From the NCBI GenBank assembly GCA_964431965.1, contig CAYSLU010000155.1, forward strand, positions 1 to 6,518: DNA of 6,518 nucleotides. Direction: 5' to 3'. This stretch comes from CAYSLU01 sp964431965 (GTDB lineage Bacteria > Verrucomicrobiota > Kiritimatiellia > CAIKKV01 > CAYSLU01). This document shows positions 1 to 5,555 of this stretch, in pieces. The position numbers and the translations under genes are program-made. Positions within the stretch are counted from its first letter, which is position 1; each line of letters begins with the position of its first letter. The notes under the pieces are model-generated. The model searched no databases. It was given only the letters and a program-made list of their open reading frames with translations, and was not told the DNA's origin.

Positions 1-1692
1 GTGAATCCGCTCGATCGACTTGGCCACCACGGCCTTGACGCCCAGGAACATCGGGCACATCGCCGCGTGCTCGCGGCTCGACCCCTGCCCGTACGACTCG
101 CCCGCGACAATGATGTTGTGCTTCCCCGCGTCCCGAAGCTCGCCCGCCCGCTTCGCAAAGCCGGGATCGGTGTTCTCGAACACGTAGGCCGCATAGGCCG
201 GCACGTTCGACCGGTACTTCAGCCGCGTGCCTGCCGGCATGATGTGGTCGGTCGTGATCTTGTCGCCCACCTTCACCGTGCACACGCCCGCAACCGCCTC
301 GGGCAGCGGGGCGTTCTTCGGGGGATCGCCAATGTTCGGGCCGCGCACGACCGTCACCGACCGCCCGTCCGCGGGCGGGCGGATGAACATCGAGTCGTCG
401 ATCTCGAAGCGGGCCGGCGTCCGGACCCGCGGGAACTTCAAGTCGGGCATCTGGCGCGGGTCCACGACCTTCCCCATGAGCGCCGATGCGGCGGCGATCT
501 CGGGGCTGACGAGGTAGACGCGGGCCGACTTCGTGCCCGAGCGGCCTTCGAAGTTCCGGTTGATCGTCCGGAGCGACACGGCGTCCGACGCGGGCGCCAT
601 GGAGTTGCCGATGCAGAACCCGCAGGCGTTCTCCAGGATGCGCGCGCCCGCGCCCAGGAGGTCGTGCACGCCGCCCTCGGCGTCGAGCATCAGGAGCACC
701 TGCCGCGAGCCCGGCGCGATCGCCATGCTGACGTCCGGATGCACCTTCCGGCCGCGCACGATTCGCGCCACGGTCTTCAGGTCGTGGTACGAGGAGTTCG
801 TACAGGATCCGACGAGCACCTGGTCCACCTTCAGACCCGCGATCGAGGCGATCGTCACGACGTTGTCCGGCGAGTGCGGCGCGGCCGCCAGCGGCTCGAG
901 CTTGGACAGGTTGATCGTCTCGACGCGGTCGTAGGTCGCGTCCGCGTCCGCCGACGCCTCCCGCCACCCCTCGCCCCGCCCCTGCGCCTCCATGAAGCGC
1001 TTCGTGGCGTCGTCGCTCGGGAAGATCGAGCTCGTCACGCCGCACTCGGCGCCCATGTTCGTGATCGTCGCGCGCTCCGGCACGTCCAGCGTGGCCACGC
1101 CGGGCCCGCCGTACTCGAACACGCACCCCACGTTGCCCTTGGTCGAAAAGAGGCGCAGGACCTGCAGGATGACGTCCTTGGCCGTGACCCACGGCTTGAG
1201 CCGGCCGGTCAGGCGGATGTTGACCACCTTCGGAACCGCCATGTGAAACGGGCCGCCGCCCATGGCGACGGCGACATCAATCCCGCCGGCGCCGATCGCG
1301 AGCATCCCGATCCCGCCGCCAGTCGGCGTGTGCGAGTCCGCGCCCAGCAGCGTCTTGCCGGGCACCCCGAACCGCTCCAAGTGCACCTGGTGGCAGATCC
1401 CGTTCCCCGGCTTGGAGTAGATCAAGCCGTAGCGCGCGGCGACCGACTGCAGGTAGCGGTGGTCGTCCGCGTTCTCGAATCCCTGCTGTACCGTATTGTG
1501 ATCGACGTAGCTCATCGCCAGCTCGTTGCGCACCCGGTCCAGGCCCATCGCCTCGAACTGGAGGCAGGCCATCGTGCCCGTTGCGTCCTGCGTGAGGGTC
1601 TGGTCGACCCTGATCGCGATCTCCCGGCCCGGCACCAGCTCCCCAGAGACCAGATGCTCGGCCAGGATCTTCTGTGTCAGGTTCATGCCCAT
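1..1692 (-). CDS. acn: Aconitate hydratase, Aquifex-type single-chain form (C-terminus cut by window edge)
   Basis: This enzyme interconverts citrate and isocitrate through cis-aconitate in the TCA cycle, in the cytoplasm, using a [4Fe-4S] cluster. The minus frame is open for 564 codons and runs off the left edge; members of this family are about 640 residues, so roughly 80 are missing. Cluster ligands are Cys297 (VGSCTNSS), Cys357 and Cys360 (ACGFCIGNS). Active-site matches to mitochondrial aconitase are Asp64-His65 (YVDHNT), Asp119-Ser120-His121 (GADSHTPTGGG), Asp482 (TTDHIMPAG), Arg494, and Ser538/Arg540 in GESYGQGSSREH of the swivel domain. The swivel domain is fused in the same chain, which argues against a LeuC-type large subunit. 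The ATG at 1692 is chosen because GGGGAGAA lies upstream with GGAG about 8 nt away; the ATG at 1686 is too far from it. The gene is divergent from the rhomboid gene. Homoaconitase is the main alternative but less likely, since that enzyme usually has a separate small subunit. Confidence 0.93.
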   Translation of the reverse strand, partial: MGMNLTQKILAEHLVSGELVPGREIAIRVDQTLTQDATGTMACLQFEAMGLDRVRNELAMSYVDHNTVQQGFENADDHRYLQSVAARYGLIYSKPGNGICHQVHLERFGVPGKTLLGADSHTPTGGGIGMLAIGAGGIDVAVAMGGGPFHMAVPKVVNIRLTGRLKPWVTAKDVILQVLRLFSTKGNVGCVFEYGGPGVATLDVPERATITNMGAECGVTSSIFPSDDATKRFMEAQGRGEGWREASADADATYDRVETINLSKLEPLAAAPHSPDNVVTIASIAGLKVDQVLVGSCTNSSYHDLKTVARIVRGRKVHPDVSMAIAPGSRQVLLMLDAEGGVHDLLGAGARILENACGFCIGNSMAPASDAVSLRTINRNFEGRSGTKSARVYLVSPEIAAASALMGKVVDPRQMPDLKFPRVRTPARFEIDDSMFIRPPADGRSVTVVRGPNIGDPPKNAPLPEAVAGVCTVKVGDKITTDHIMPAGTRLKYRSNVPAYAAYVFENTDPGFAKRAGELRDAGKHNIIVAGESYGQGSSREHAAMCPMFLGVKAVVAKSIERIH

Positions 1693-1720
1693 GTCCGCTT
1701 CTCCCCATCAAAAGAGACCA

Positions 1721-1746
1721 CCGCCGAAGCCGATCGGCCCCGGCGG
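1721..1746. promoter_or_regulatory. 26-bp dyad-symmetric element, proximal to aconitase start
   Basis: Arms CCGCCG (1721-1726) and CGGCGG (1741-1746) flank the perfect 10-bp palindrome GCCGATCGGC (1729-1738), all sharing one centre between 1733 and 1734. Only the two dinucleotides AA and CC between arm and core break the symmetry. The element lies 29 to 54 nt upstream of the aconitase ATG. It could be a binding site for a dimeric regulator or a hairpin in the aconitase leader RNA. It is not a terminator, because no T-run follows on either strand. High G+C makes chance palindromes more common, so function is inferred only. Confidence 0.4.
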
Positions 1747-1774
1747 CGTCGTCCCGAACGCATCGCCGATCCGT

Positions 1775-1800
1775 CCGCCGCGCCAACCCGGGCGCGGCGG
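1775..1800. promoter_or_regulatory. 26-bp GC-only inverted repeat (10-bp stem, 6-nt loop)
   Basis: CCGCCGCGCC (1775-1784) is the exact reverse complement of GGCGCGGCGG (1791-1800), separated by the 6-nt loop AACCCG. It has the same total length and the same outer six bases on each side as the element at 1721-1746, and the two centres are 54 bp apart. In RNA it would form a very stable hairpin in the aconitase leader if transcription starts near 1821. No T-run follows directly on either strand, so intrinsic termination is unlikely. An operator or a leader-RNA role is inferred. Confidence 0.42.
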
Positions 1801-1827
1801 CCGAACCGAACGCTCTTTTGCCGTGGT

Positions 1828-1856
1828 ATTCTCATGTGATACGCTGATTCTGGCAA
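1828..1856 (-). promoter_or_regulatory. Candidate sigma70-like promoter for aconitase
   Basis: Read on the minus strand, TTGCCA (1856-1851; five of six match TTGACA) is followed after exactly 17 nt by GAGAAT (1833-1828; four of six match TATAAT). Transcription would start near 1821, giving a leader of about 130 nt that contains both dyad elements. The -35 box overlaps the Shine-Dalgarno of the divergent rhomboid gene. On the plus strand an extended -10-like TGGTATTCT (1824-1832) could serve the rhomboid gene, but it has no recognisable -35. The organism's sigma preferences are unknown. Confidence 0.3.
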
Positions 1857-1861
1857 GGAGG
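1855..1861 (+). promoter_or_regulatory. Shine-Dalgarno of the rhomboid gene
   Basis: AAGGAGG lies 10 nt before the ATG at 1872 and is nearly a full anti-16S match. It fixes the start of the rhomboid gene and excludes longer upstream reading in other frames. It shows that this organism uses canonical ribosome binding sites, which makes the gene at 4653-5498, which lacks one, stand out. Confidence 0.8.
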
Positions 1862-1871
1862 GAAAACCAGC

Positions 1872-2711
1872 ATGTACGGACCGTATGGCAGCTTCGGACC
1901 ACCGCGGGTCACGCCCGCGGTGCGCGGGCTGATCGCGGCCTCGCTGATCGCGTTCGTGGTGCAGCTCGTCTCGGACATGATCGCTCCGGGCCGCCTGACC
2001 GCCGCGCTGGGCCTCAGCCTGCCGGCCGTCATGCGCGGCCAGCTCTGGCAGCTCTTCACCTACCCGTTCCTGCACGGGGGCCTGATGCACCTCCTGGTGA
2101 ACATGCTCGGGCTGCTCATGTTCGGGCCCGACGTGGAACGCACGACCGGCACGCGGCGCTTTCTCTCCTTCTACATGGTCTGCGGAGTCCTGGGCGGAGT
2201 CGGCTGGCTCCTGCTGAGCGCCGGGCATGCGTCGGTGTGCGTGGGCGCGTCAGGCGCGATCTTCGGCGTGCTGGCCGCCTTCGCGGTGCTCTTCCCGGAC
2301 CGCCCCGTCACGCTCCTGCTGTTCTTCATCCTGCCGGTCACGATGACCGCACGCACGCTCGCCATCGTATACGGCGTCGTGACGTTCCTCTCGCTCTTCG
2401 GGGCGGACGGCAACATCGCGCACGCGGCGCACCTCGCAGGCGGGCTCGCGGGCTTCCTCTATGCCCGCCGGCTCGCGCGGGAGCCCGCGGGCGTCTGGTC
2501 GGATGGCGGCGAGCAGCCCGAGTGGTGGAAGCTCGCGCCGCGCCCCCGCCGGCGGGCGAACCTGCGCCTGATCCGGACGGAAGACGAAACACCGTCCGAG
2601 GAAGAGGTCGATCGCATCCTGGACAAGATCTCCGCCACCGGGCTCGAAAGCCTGTCCAAGCGCGAACGCGAGACGCTGGAGCGGGCGAGCCAGGACCTGA
2701 AGCAGCGCTGA
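1872..2711 (+). CDS. Rhomboid family intramembrane serine protease with C-terminal extension
   Basis: This is a 279-residue polytopic inner-membrane protease that cleaves transmembrane substrates within or near the bilayer. Helices alternate with short loops from about residue 17 to 201. Family landmarks are all visible: the FLHGGLMHLLVNMLGL segment with His73 and oxyanion Asn77, the nucleophile Ser127 in GASGAIFG, and the catalytic His187 in AHAAHLAGGLAGF. The Ser-His dyad is therefore intact and the enzyme should be active. Residues 202-279 form a soluble cytoplasmic tail with an acidic-basic helical segment (about 247-277, EEEVDRILDKISATGLESLS). It resembles the short domain, DUF6576-like from memory, found at the end of many bacterial rhomboids. 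Start ATG follows AAGGAGG. It is the only plus-strand gene here, divergent from aconitase and convergent with the hydrolase; its substrate cannot be deduced. Confidence 0.93.
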   Translation: MYGPYGSFGPPRVTPAVRGLIAASLIAFVVQLVSDMIAPGRLTAALGLSLPAVMRGQLWQLFTYPFLHGGLMHLLVNMLGLLMFGPDVERTTGTRRFLSFYMVCGVLGGVGWLLLSAGHASVCVGASGAIFGVLAAFAVLFPDRPVTLLLFFILPVTMTARTLAIVYGVVTFLSLFGADGNIAHAAHLAGGLAGFLYARRLAREPAGVWSDGGEQPEWWKLAPRPRRRANLRLIRTEDETPSEEEVDRILDKISATGLESLSKRERETLERASQDLKQR

Positions 2712-2724
2712 GCGGACGGCGCGC

Positions 2725-3639
2725 CTACAGCCAGCGCTTCAGGAAAGCGAGCACCTCGGCCCGCATGTCGGCGCTCTCGAAGTGACCGATGGGATAGCGC
2801 TTCAGCACCCAGGCGTCGGGCCGCCCGCGCGCCGCATACACCGCGCTCAGCTCCCGGTCGATCCGGTCGAGGCCGGCCGGCGGCGTCAGCCGGTCGTAGT
2901 CCCCCTGCAGGCTCAGGTGCGGCCGCGGCGCGATCAGCGAGTTGATCTGCCCGGCGCTGAACCGCTTCAGGAGGCCCGGCACAAAGTAGTACAGGCCGTG
3001 CCCGTCGAGCCCCCGCGACTCGATCAGCGCCTCGAAGTCCGTGAGGCAGCAGAGGTCGACGCACGCCGCGATCCGCAGGTCGAGCGCGGCCGTCCACCAC
3101 GACATCGTGCTGCCCATGGAGATGCCGGCGGAGGCCAGGCGCGCCGGGTCGATGTCGGGCCGGCTGCACAGGTAGTCCAGCGCGCGCACGCTGTCGTAGA
3201 CCATCATGCCCCACAGCACCTGCCCCTTCCACAGCATCTCCTTGAACGCCTCGCTTTCGGCGCGGCCCCGGCGCTCTCCGAAGACCCATGTGTCGATGCA
3301 CAGCGCGGCATACCCCGCCGCCGTCAGCGCTTCGGCGTACGGAGGCGCCTGCAGCGCGCTCTGCCCCGCGGTCAGCTCGTCCTTCCCGAGCGCGTAGGCT
3401 CCCCCGTGGGCGTGACAGTACAGCACGCACGGCAGCGGGCCCGTCGCGCCCGCCGGCTTCACGAAATGGGCCGGAACCGGCTCGATGCCGTTCAGGTCGA
3501 GCACCAGCTTCTCCAGCACGTAGCCGCCGCGCTTCACGCGCTCGACCAGCCGCGCCGAGATCGGCCGCGTCCAGTCCGGCACGTCGCCCAGCAACACCCG
3601 CAGCTCCTCGCGCCGCCGCGCCTGCTCTTCGTCGTTCAT
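2725..3639 (-). CDS. Alpha/beta hydrolase (dienelactone hydrolase / acetylxylan esterase-like)
   Basis: This is a 304-residue serine hydrolase of the alpha/beta fold, likely an esterase; substrate unknown. The core strand and oxyanion segment LPCVLYCHAHGG is near residues 69-80. The nucleophile elbow GISMGS has Ser174, the acid is probably Asp249 in LQGDYDRLTP, and the base is His286 in YPIGHF near the C-terminus, so the triad is complete and in order. A WW pair after the nucleophile and the HGLYYFVPGLLKRF stretch look characteristic of a bacterial subgroup often labelled dienelactone hydrolase-like. No signal peptide or membrane segment is seen, so it is probably cytoplasmic. An upstream in-frame ATG at 3651 is less likely because the Shine-Dalgarno GGAGG (3649-3645) overlaps it and sits 5 nt before the ATG at 3639. 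It is 19 bp downstream of the methyltransferase and last in the minus-strand run. Confidence 0.88.
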   Translation of the reverse strand: MNDEEQARRREELRVLLGDVPDWTRPISARLVERVKRGGYVLEKLVLDLNGIEPVPAHFVKPAGATGPLPCVLYCHAHGGAYALGKDELTAGQSALQAPPYAEALTAAGYAALCIDTWVFGERRGRAESEAFKEMLWKGQVLWGMMVYDSVRALDYLCSRPDIDPARLASAGISMGSTMSWWTAALDLRIAACVDLCCLTDFEALIESRGLDGHGLYYFVPGLLKRFSAGQINSLIAPRPHLSLQGDYDRLTPPAGLDRIDRELSAVYAARGRPDAWVLKRYPIGHFESADMRAEVLAFLKRWL

Positions 3640-3644
3640 GTCAG

Positions 3645-3649
3645 CCTCC
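3645..3649 (-). promoter_or_regulatory. Shine-Dalgarno that sets the hydrolase start
   Basis: Minus-strand GGAGG is followed by CTGAC and then the ATG at 3639. The upstream in-frame ATG at 3651 overlaps this site and has only a weak GCGG before it. The protein should therefore begin MNDEEQ and not MEADMNDEEQ. Confidence 0.75.
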
Positions 3650-3658
3650 ATCCGCCGC

Positions 3659-4624
3659 TCACGCGCTCTTCATCAGGATGCAGAACAGATGATACGCCCC
3701 GGCGCGCTCGTCGGCGGCGCGCCCGGGCGCCGCCAGCCGCCGGCGCAGCCGGCCCAGCATCGCGACGCCCGGCAGCCTCCGGACGGCCCGCCGCACCCGG
3801 GCGCCGGGCCGCGCCGCCGCCCCGGTCAGCGGCGCCACGTTCGGGAATCCCAGCGTCTCGAGGTGCACGACGCGCAGCCCCAGGGCCGCCGCCAGGTAAA
3901 GCATGCTGTCCGTCGTGAAGTACTGCATGTGCTCCAGGTCGACCCGGAAGACCACGGGCGCGGAGTCGCGGCCCCCGCTGTCGCCGTTCGGCGTCCACAC
4001 GAGCAGCAGCCCGCCGGGCCGCAGCAGGGTCGCCGCCTTCTTCAGCACCGACAGAGGGTCCAGCGGGTGCTCCAGCAGGTCGTTCAGCGCGACCAGATCG
4101 AAGGAGCCGTCGAGCGCCAGGTCCGCGATCTCCCCGTGAAACACGTGCTCGATGCCGACGGCCCGCGCGAACTCGATCGCGCGCCCGTCGAGCTCCACCC
4201 CGTACGGAACCGCGCCGAGCTTCCGCAGGGCGCACAGGAAGTGCGGCCGGCCAAATCCGACGTCGAGCACGCGCGCGCCGGACAGGGGCATCAGCGAGGA
4301 GAGCTCGCGAATCCGGAGGTCGGCCAGCGGCTCGATCGCGGCGTAGGCGCGGGCCAGCTCCGCCGGCGTCGTCGCCTCCGCGCGACGGTGCCCCTCCTCG
4401 TACGTCGCGTAGAACCCGGCCAGGGCCGACGGCGACGGAGCCGGGGAAACGAAGAGCGCGCGGCAGCGCCCGCAGCGCCGCACGCCGAGCCCGTCCGGCC
4501 GGATGCAGACCGGCGCGGCCGCGCCGGCGCCGCACGCCGGGCAGTCCCGCCCGCTCAGGTCTCCCGCGGCCCAGGCCGGCACGCGGGCGTCCAACGGTGG
4601 AAGCGGGCTCAGTGTGTCCGACAC
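3659..4624 (-). CDS. Class I SAM-dependent methyltransferase with N-terminal zinc ribbon
   Basis: This 321-residue protein combines a four-cysteine N-terminal ribbon (CPACG, Cys28/Cys31; CGRC, Cys51/Cys54) with a Rossmann-fold methyltransferase. Motif I is VLDVGFGRPHFL (from about residue 119), where the usual third glycine of GxGxG is replaced by Pro. The acidic end of strand 2 is YGVELD, and ALNDLLEHPLDP matches the motif IV/post-IV region of Methyltransf_11/23-type enzymes; LRPGGLLLVWTPN follows. The C-terminal part (about 270-305) is rich in Arg, Ala and Gly. The layout resembles small-molecule or sugar methyltransferases with an N-terminal zinc-binding domain, but the acceptor is unknown. 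The start is the GTG at 4624, set by AAGGAG with a 5-nt spacer; the GTG at 4630 overlaps that site. It is 28 bp after the membrane protein and 19 bp before the hydrolase. Confidence 0.87.
   Translation of the reverse strand: MSDTLSPLPPLDARVPAWAAGDLSGRDCPACGAGAAAPVCIRPDGLGVRRCGRCRALFVSPAPSPSALAGFYATYEEGHRRAEATTPAELARAYAAIEPLADLRIRELSSLMPLSGARVLDVGFGRPHFLCALRKLGAVPYGVELDGRAIEFARAVGIEHVFHGEIADLALDGSFDLVALNDLLEHPLDPLSVLKKAATLLRPGGLLLVWTPNGDSGGRDSAPVVFRVDLEHMQYFTTDSMLYLAAALGLRVVHLETLGFPNVAPLTGAAARPGARVRRAVRRLPGVAMLGRLRRRLAAPGRAADERAGAYHLFCILMKSA
3713..3734. repeat. GC inverted repeat inside the methyltransferase 3' end
   Basis: GGCGGCGC (3713-3720) and GCGCCGCC (3727-3734) form a perfect 8-bp stem with a 6-nt loop, within the last 30 codons of the methyltransferase. 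On the mRNA it could form a hairpin upstream of the hydrolase ribosome binding site. It encodes an Ala/Gly/Arg stretch, so it may be only a by-product of composition; no T-run follows. Confidence 0.2.
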
Positions 4625-4629
4625 AGTCA

Positions 4630-4635
4630 CTCCTT
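4630..4635 (-). promoter_or_regulatory. Shine-Dalgarno that sets the methyltransferase start
   Basis: Minus-strand AAGGAG is followed by TGACT and then GTG at 4624. A GTG at 4630 in the same frame shares its first base with this site and cannot be served by it. The protein should begin at MSDTLSPL. Confidence 0.72.
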
Positions 4636-4652
4636 GCGTCAGCCGCAGCTCC

Positions 4653-5498
4653 TCACGGCGTCCCGTTGCCGGGCTCCACGAACCGACAGCTCAAGACCAC
4701 ATGCTGGATCAACCCCGGCCCGGCCGCGTGCCCCTTCGGATGAATGTCCAGCCGGTAGAGCCGGTTCGCCATCTTGACCGTGAATCCGCCGCCCGCGCGG
4801 TGGACCCACATCTTCCGGCCTTCGATCCGCCCATATGCGTAGCGCTCCAGCGGCGCGCACAGGCACACCGGGAACTCGGGGCCGCCATAGCCAAACGCGA
4901 TCGAAACGACATCATTTCCGTCTCCGTCGACGACCGAGTAGGTCCAGCCCCGGGCGTCCGGATTCAGCGCGGCCGACACGGCGCCGTAGTACTCGCCCTC
5001 CGGCCGGATGCCCCAGCCGCCGGGAATGCGCAGCCGCAGGTAGTCGTCGGCCCACGTCCGCCACTCCCCGCTCTCGCGGTACACCTCCGGATCGAGCGGC
5101 GCATACGTCACGCCGCGCGCCAGCGCCGCGGCGCACGCGGCCACGGTCACCGGCACGCACAGGATGCGAAGGAACCGGGGCCAGCGCGTGAGGCACCACG
5201 CGCCCGCTCCGCTCGCAAGCCCCATCAGCGCCGCCAGCAGCAGGTTCATCAGGCCCAGCGCGATCCCGCAGAGCGCGCCCCCCTGGAAGATCAGCCAGGA
5301 CGGGTCCCCCGGCAGCCAGCGAAGGGGCGCCGCGTTCCACGGGCTCTCGGCCTCGGCCAGGATGTACGTGGGCCACCCCAGCACCAGGCGCGCGAGGTGG
5401 AGCGCGATCAGCATCGCCGCGCCCCACGCCGCGCCCGCGCGCGCGCTCCGCCAGAGGGAGCGCAGCGCCCGACCGAGTCCACCGGTTTCGGATGTCAT
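4653..5498 (-). CDS. Hypothetical membrane protein with C-terminal extracytoplasmic domain
   Basis: I do not recognise this 281-residue protein. It has hydrophobic segments at about residues 22-41, 68-101 and 110-129, separated by short loops. Arg-rich stretches before the first segment (RSLWRSAR) and between the second and third (TRWPRFLR) follow the positive-inside rule. This predicts the N-terminus inside and residues 130-281 outside the cytoplasmic membrane. The outer part begins with an LRLRIPGGWG motif and ends in alternating hydrophobic strands (MWVHRAGGGFTVKM, IQHVVLSCRF), suggesting a beta-rich domain; it has scattered cysteines but no lipobox. The ATG at 5498 is the only good start: an in-frame TGA lies five codons upstream. 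No Shine-Dalgarno precedes it, but a promoter-like sequence ends 11 nt before it, so translation may be from a nearly leaderless mRNA. It sits between the sulfotransferase and methyltransferase genes, which suggests envelope function. Confidence 0.75.
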   Translation of the reverse strand: MTSETGGLGRALRSLWRSARAGAAWGAAMLIALHLARLVLGWPTYILAEAESPWNAAPLRWLPGDPSWLIFQGGALCGIALGLMNLLLAALMGLASGAGAWCLTRWPRFLRILCVPVTVAACAAALARGVTYAPLDPEVYRESGEWRTWADDYLRLRIPGGWGIRPEGEYYGAVSAALNPDARGWTYSVVDGDGNDVVSIAFGYGGPEFPVCLCAPLERYAYGRIEGRKMWVHRAGGGFTVKMANRLYRLDIHPKGHAAGPGLIQHVVLSCRFVEPGNGTP

Positions 5499-5509
5499 GG
5501 GCTGGCGGC

Positions 5510-5538
5510 ATCATACCGGCCGACCGCGCCGCGCACAA
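5510..5538 (-). promoter_or_regulatory. Candidate promoter overlapping the membrane-protein start (near-leaderless)
   Basis: On the minus strand TTGTGC (5538-5533; three of six match the -35 consensus) is followed after exactly 17 nt by TATGAT (5515-5510; five of six match the -10 consensus). The -10 box ends 11 nt before the ATG at 5498, so transcription would begin about 3 to 5 nt upstream of the start codon. This agrees with the missing Shine-Dalgarno. It lies in the 57-bp gap after the sulfotransferase stop, the largest gap in the run. Confidence 0.45.
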
Positions 5539-5555
5539 GCCGCCCGGCCGGAGGC

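Noticed and set aside
1813..1819. T-rich CTCTTTT after the 1775-1800 hairpin, considered as an intrinsic terminator on the plus strand
   Set aside because: The T-run starts 12 nt after the stem and is short. There is no upstream plus-strand gene whose transcript would need to end there.
1..1839. A 612-codon open plus-strand frame covering the whole aconitase gene
   Set aside because: It is in exact codon register with the aconitase minus frame. It stays open because high G+C third positions avoid the reverse complements of stops. Its translation is rich in Arg, His and Ala with no recognisable domain, whereas the minus strand has all aconitase motifs.
2704..2738. Inverted repeat AGCGCTG / CAGCGCT with GGCGCGCC in the loop between the convergent rhomboid and hydrolase genes, considered as a two-way terminator
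   Set aside because: The stem is only 7 bp with a 21-nt loop and no T-run on either side. Both arms are within coding sequence, so chance is a sufficient explanation.
1526..2785. A 419-codon plus-strand frame spanning the aconitase start, the intergenic region and the rhomboid gene
   Set aside because: It runs out of frame through the rhomboid gene. The rhomboid frame has catalytic motifs and a proper ribosome binding site, while this one is low in hydrophobic residues and Arg-rich.
2782..3918. A 378-codon plus-strand frame opposite the hydrolase and methyltransferase
   Set aside because: It is an antisense shadow of two well-supported minus-strand genes and spans the gap between them. It is Arg/Pro/Ala-rich, with no Shine-Dalgarno at its start.
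3636..4535. A 299-codon minus-strand frame overlapping the methyltransferase
   Set aside because: It is a shifted reading of the same DNA, dominated by Arg, Ala and Gly. The zinc ribbon and SAM motifs are in the other frame.
5544..5551. CCGGCCGG palindrome after the sulfotransferase stop, considered as a terminator or operator
   Set aside because: It is eight bases of G/C only, in a very G+C-rich gap, with no T-run. It is not distinguishable from background.
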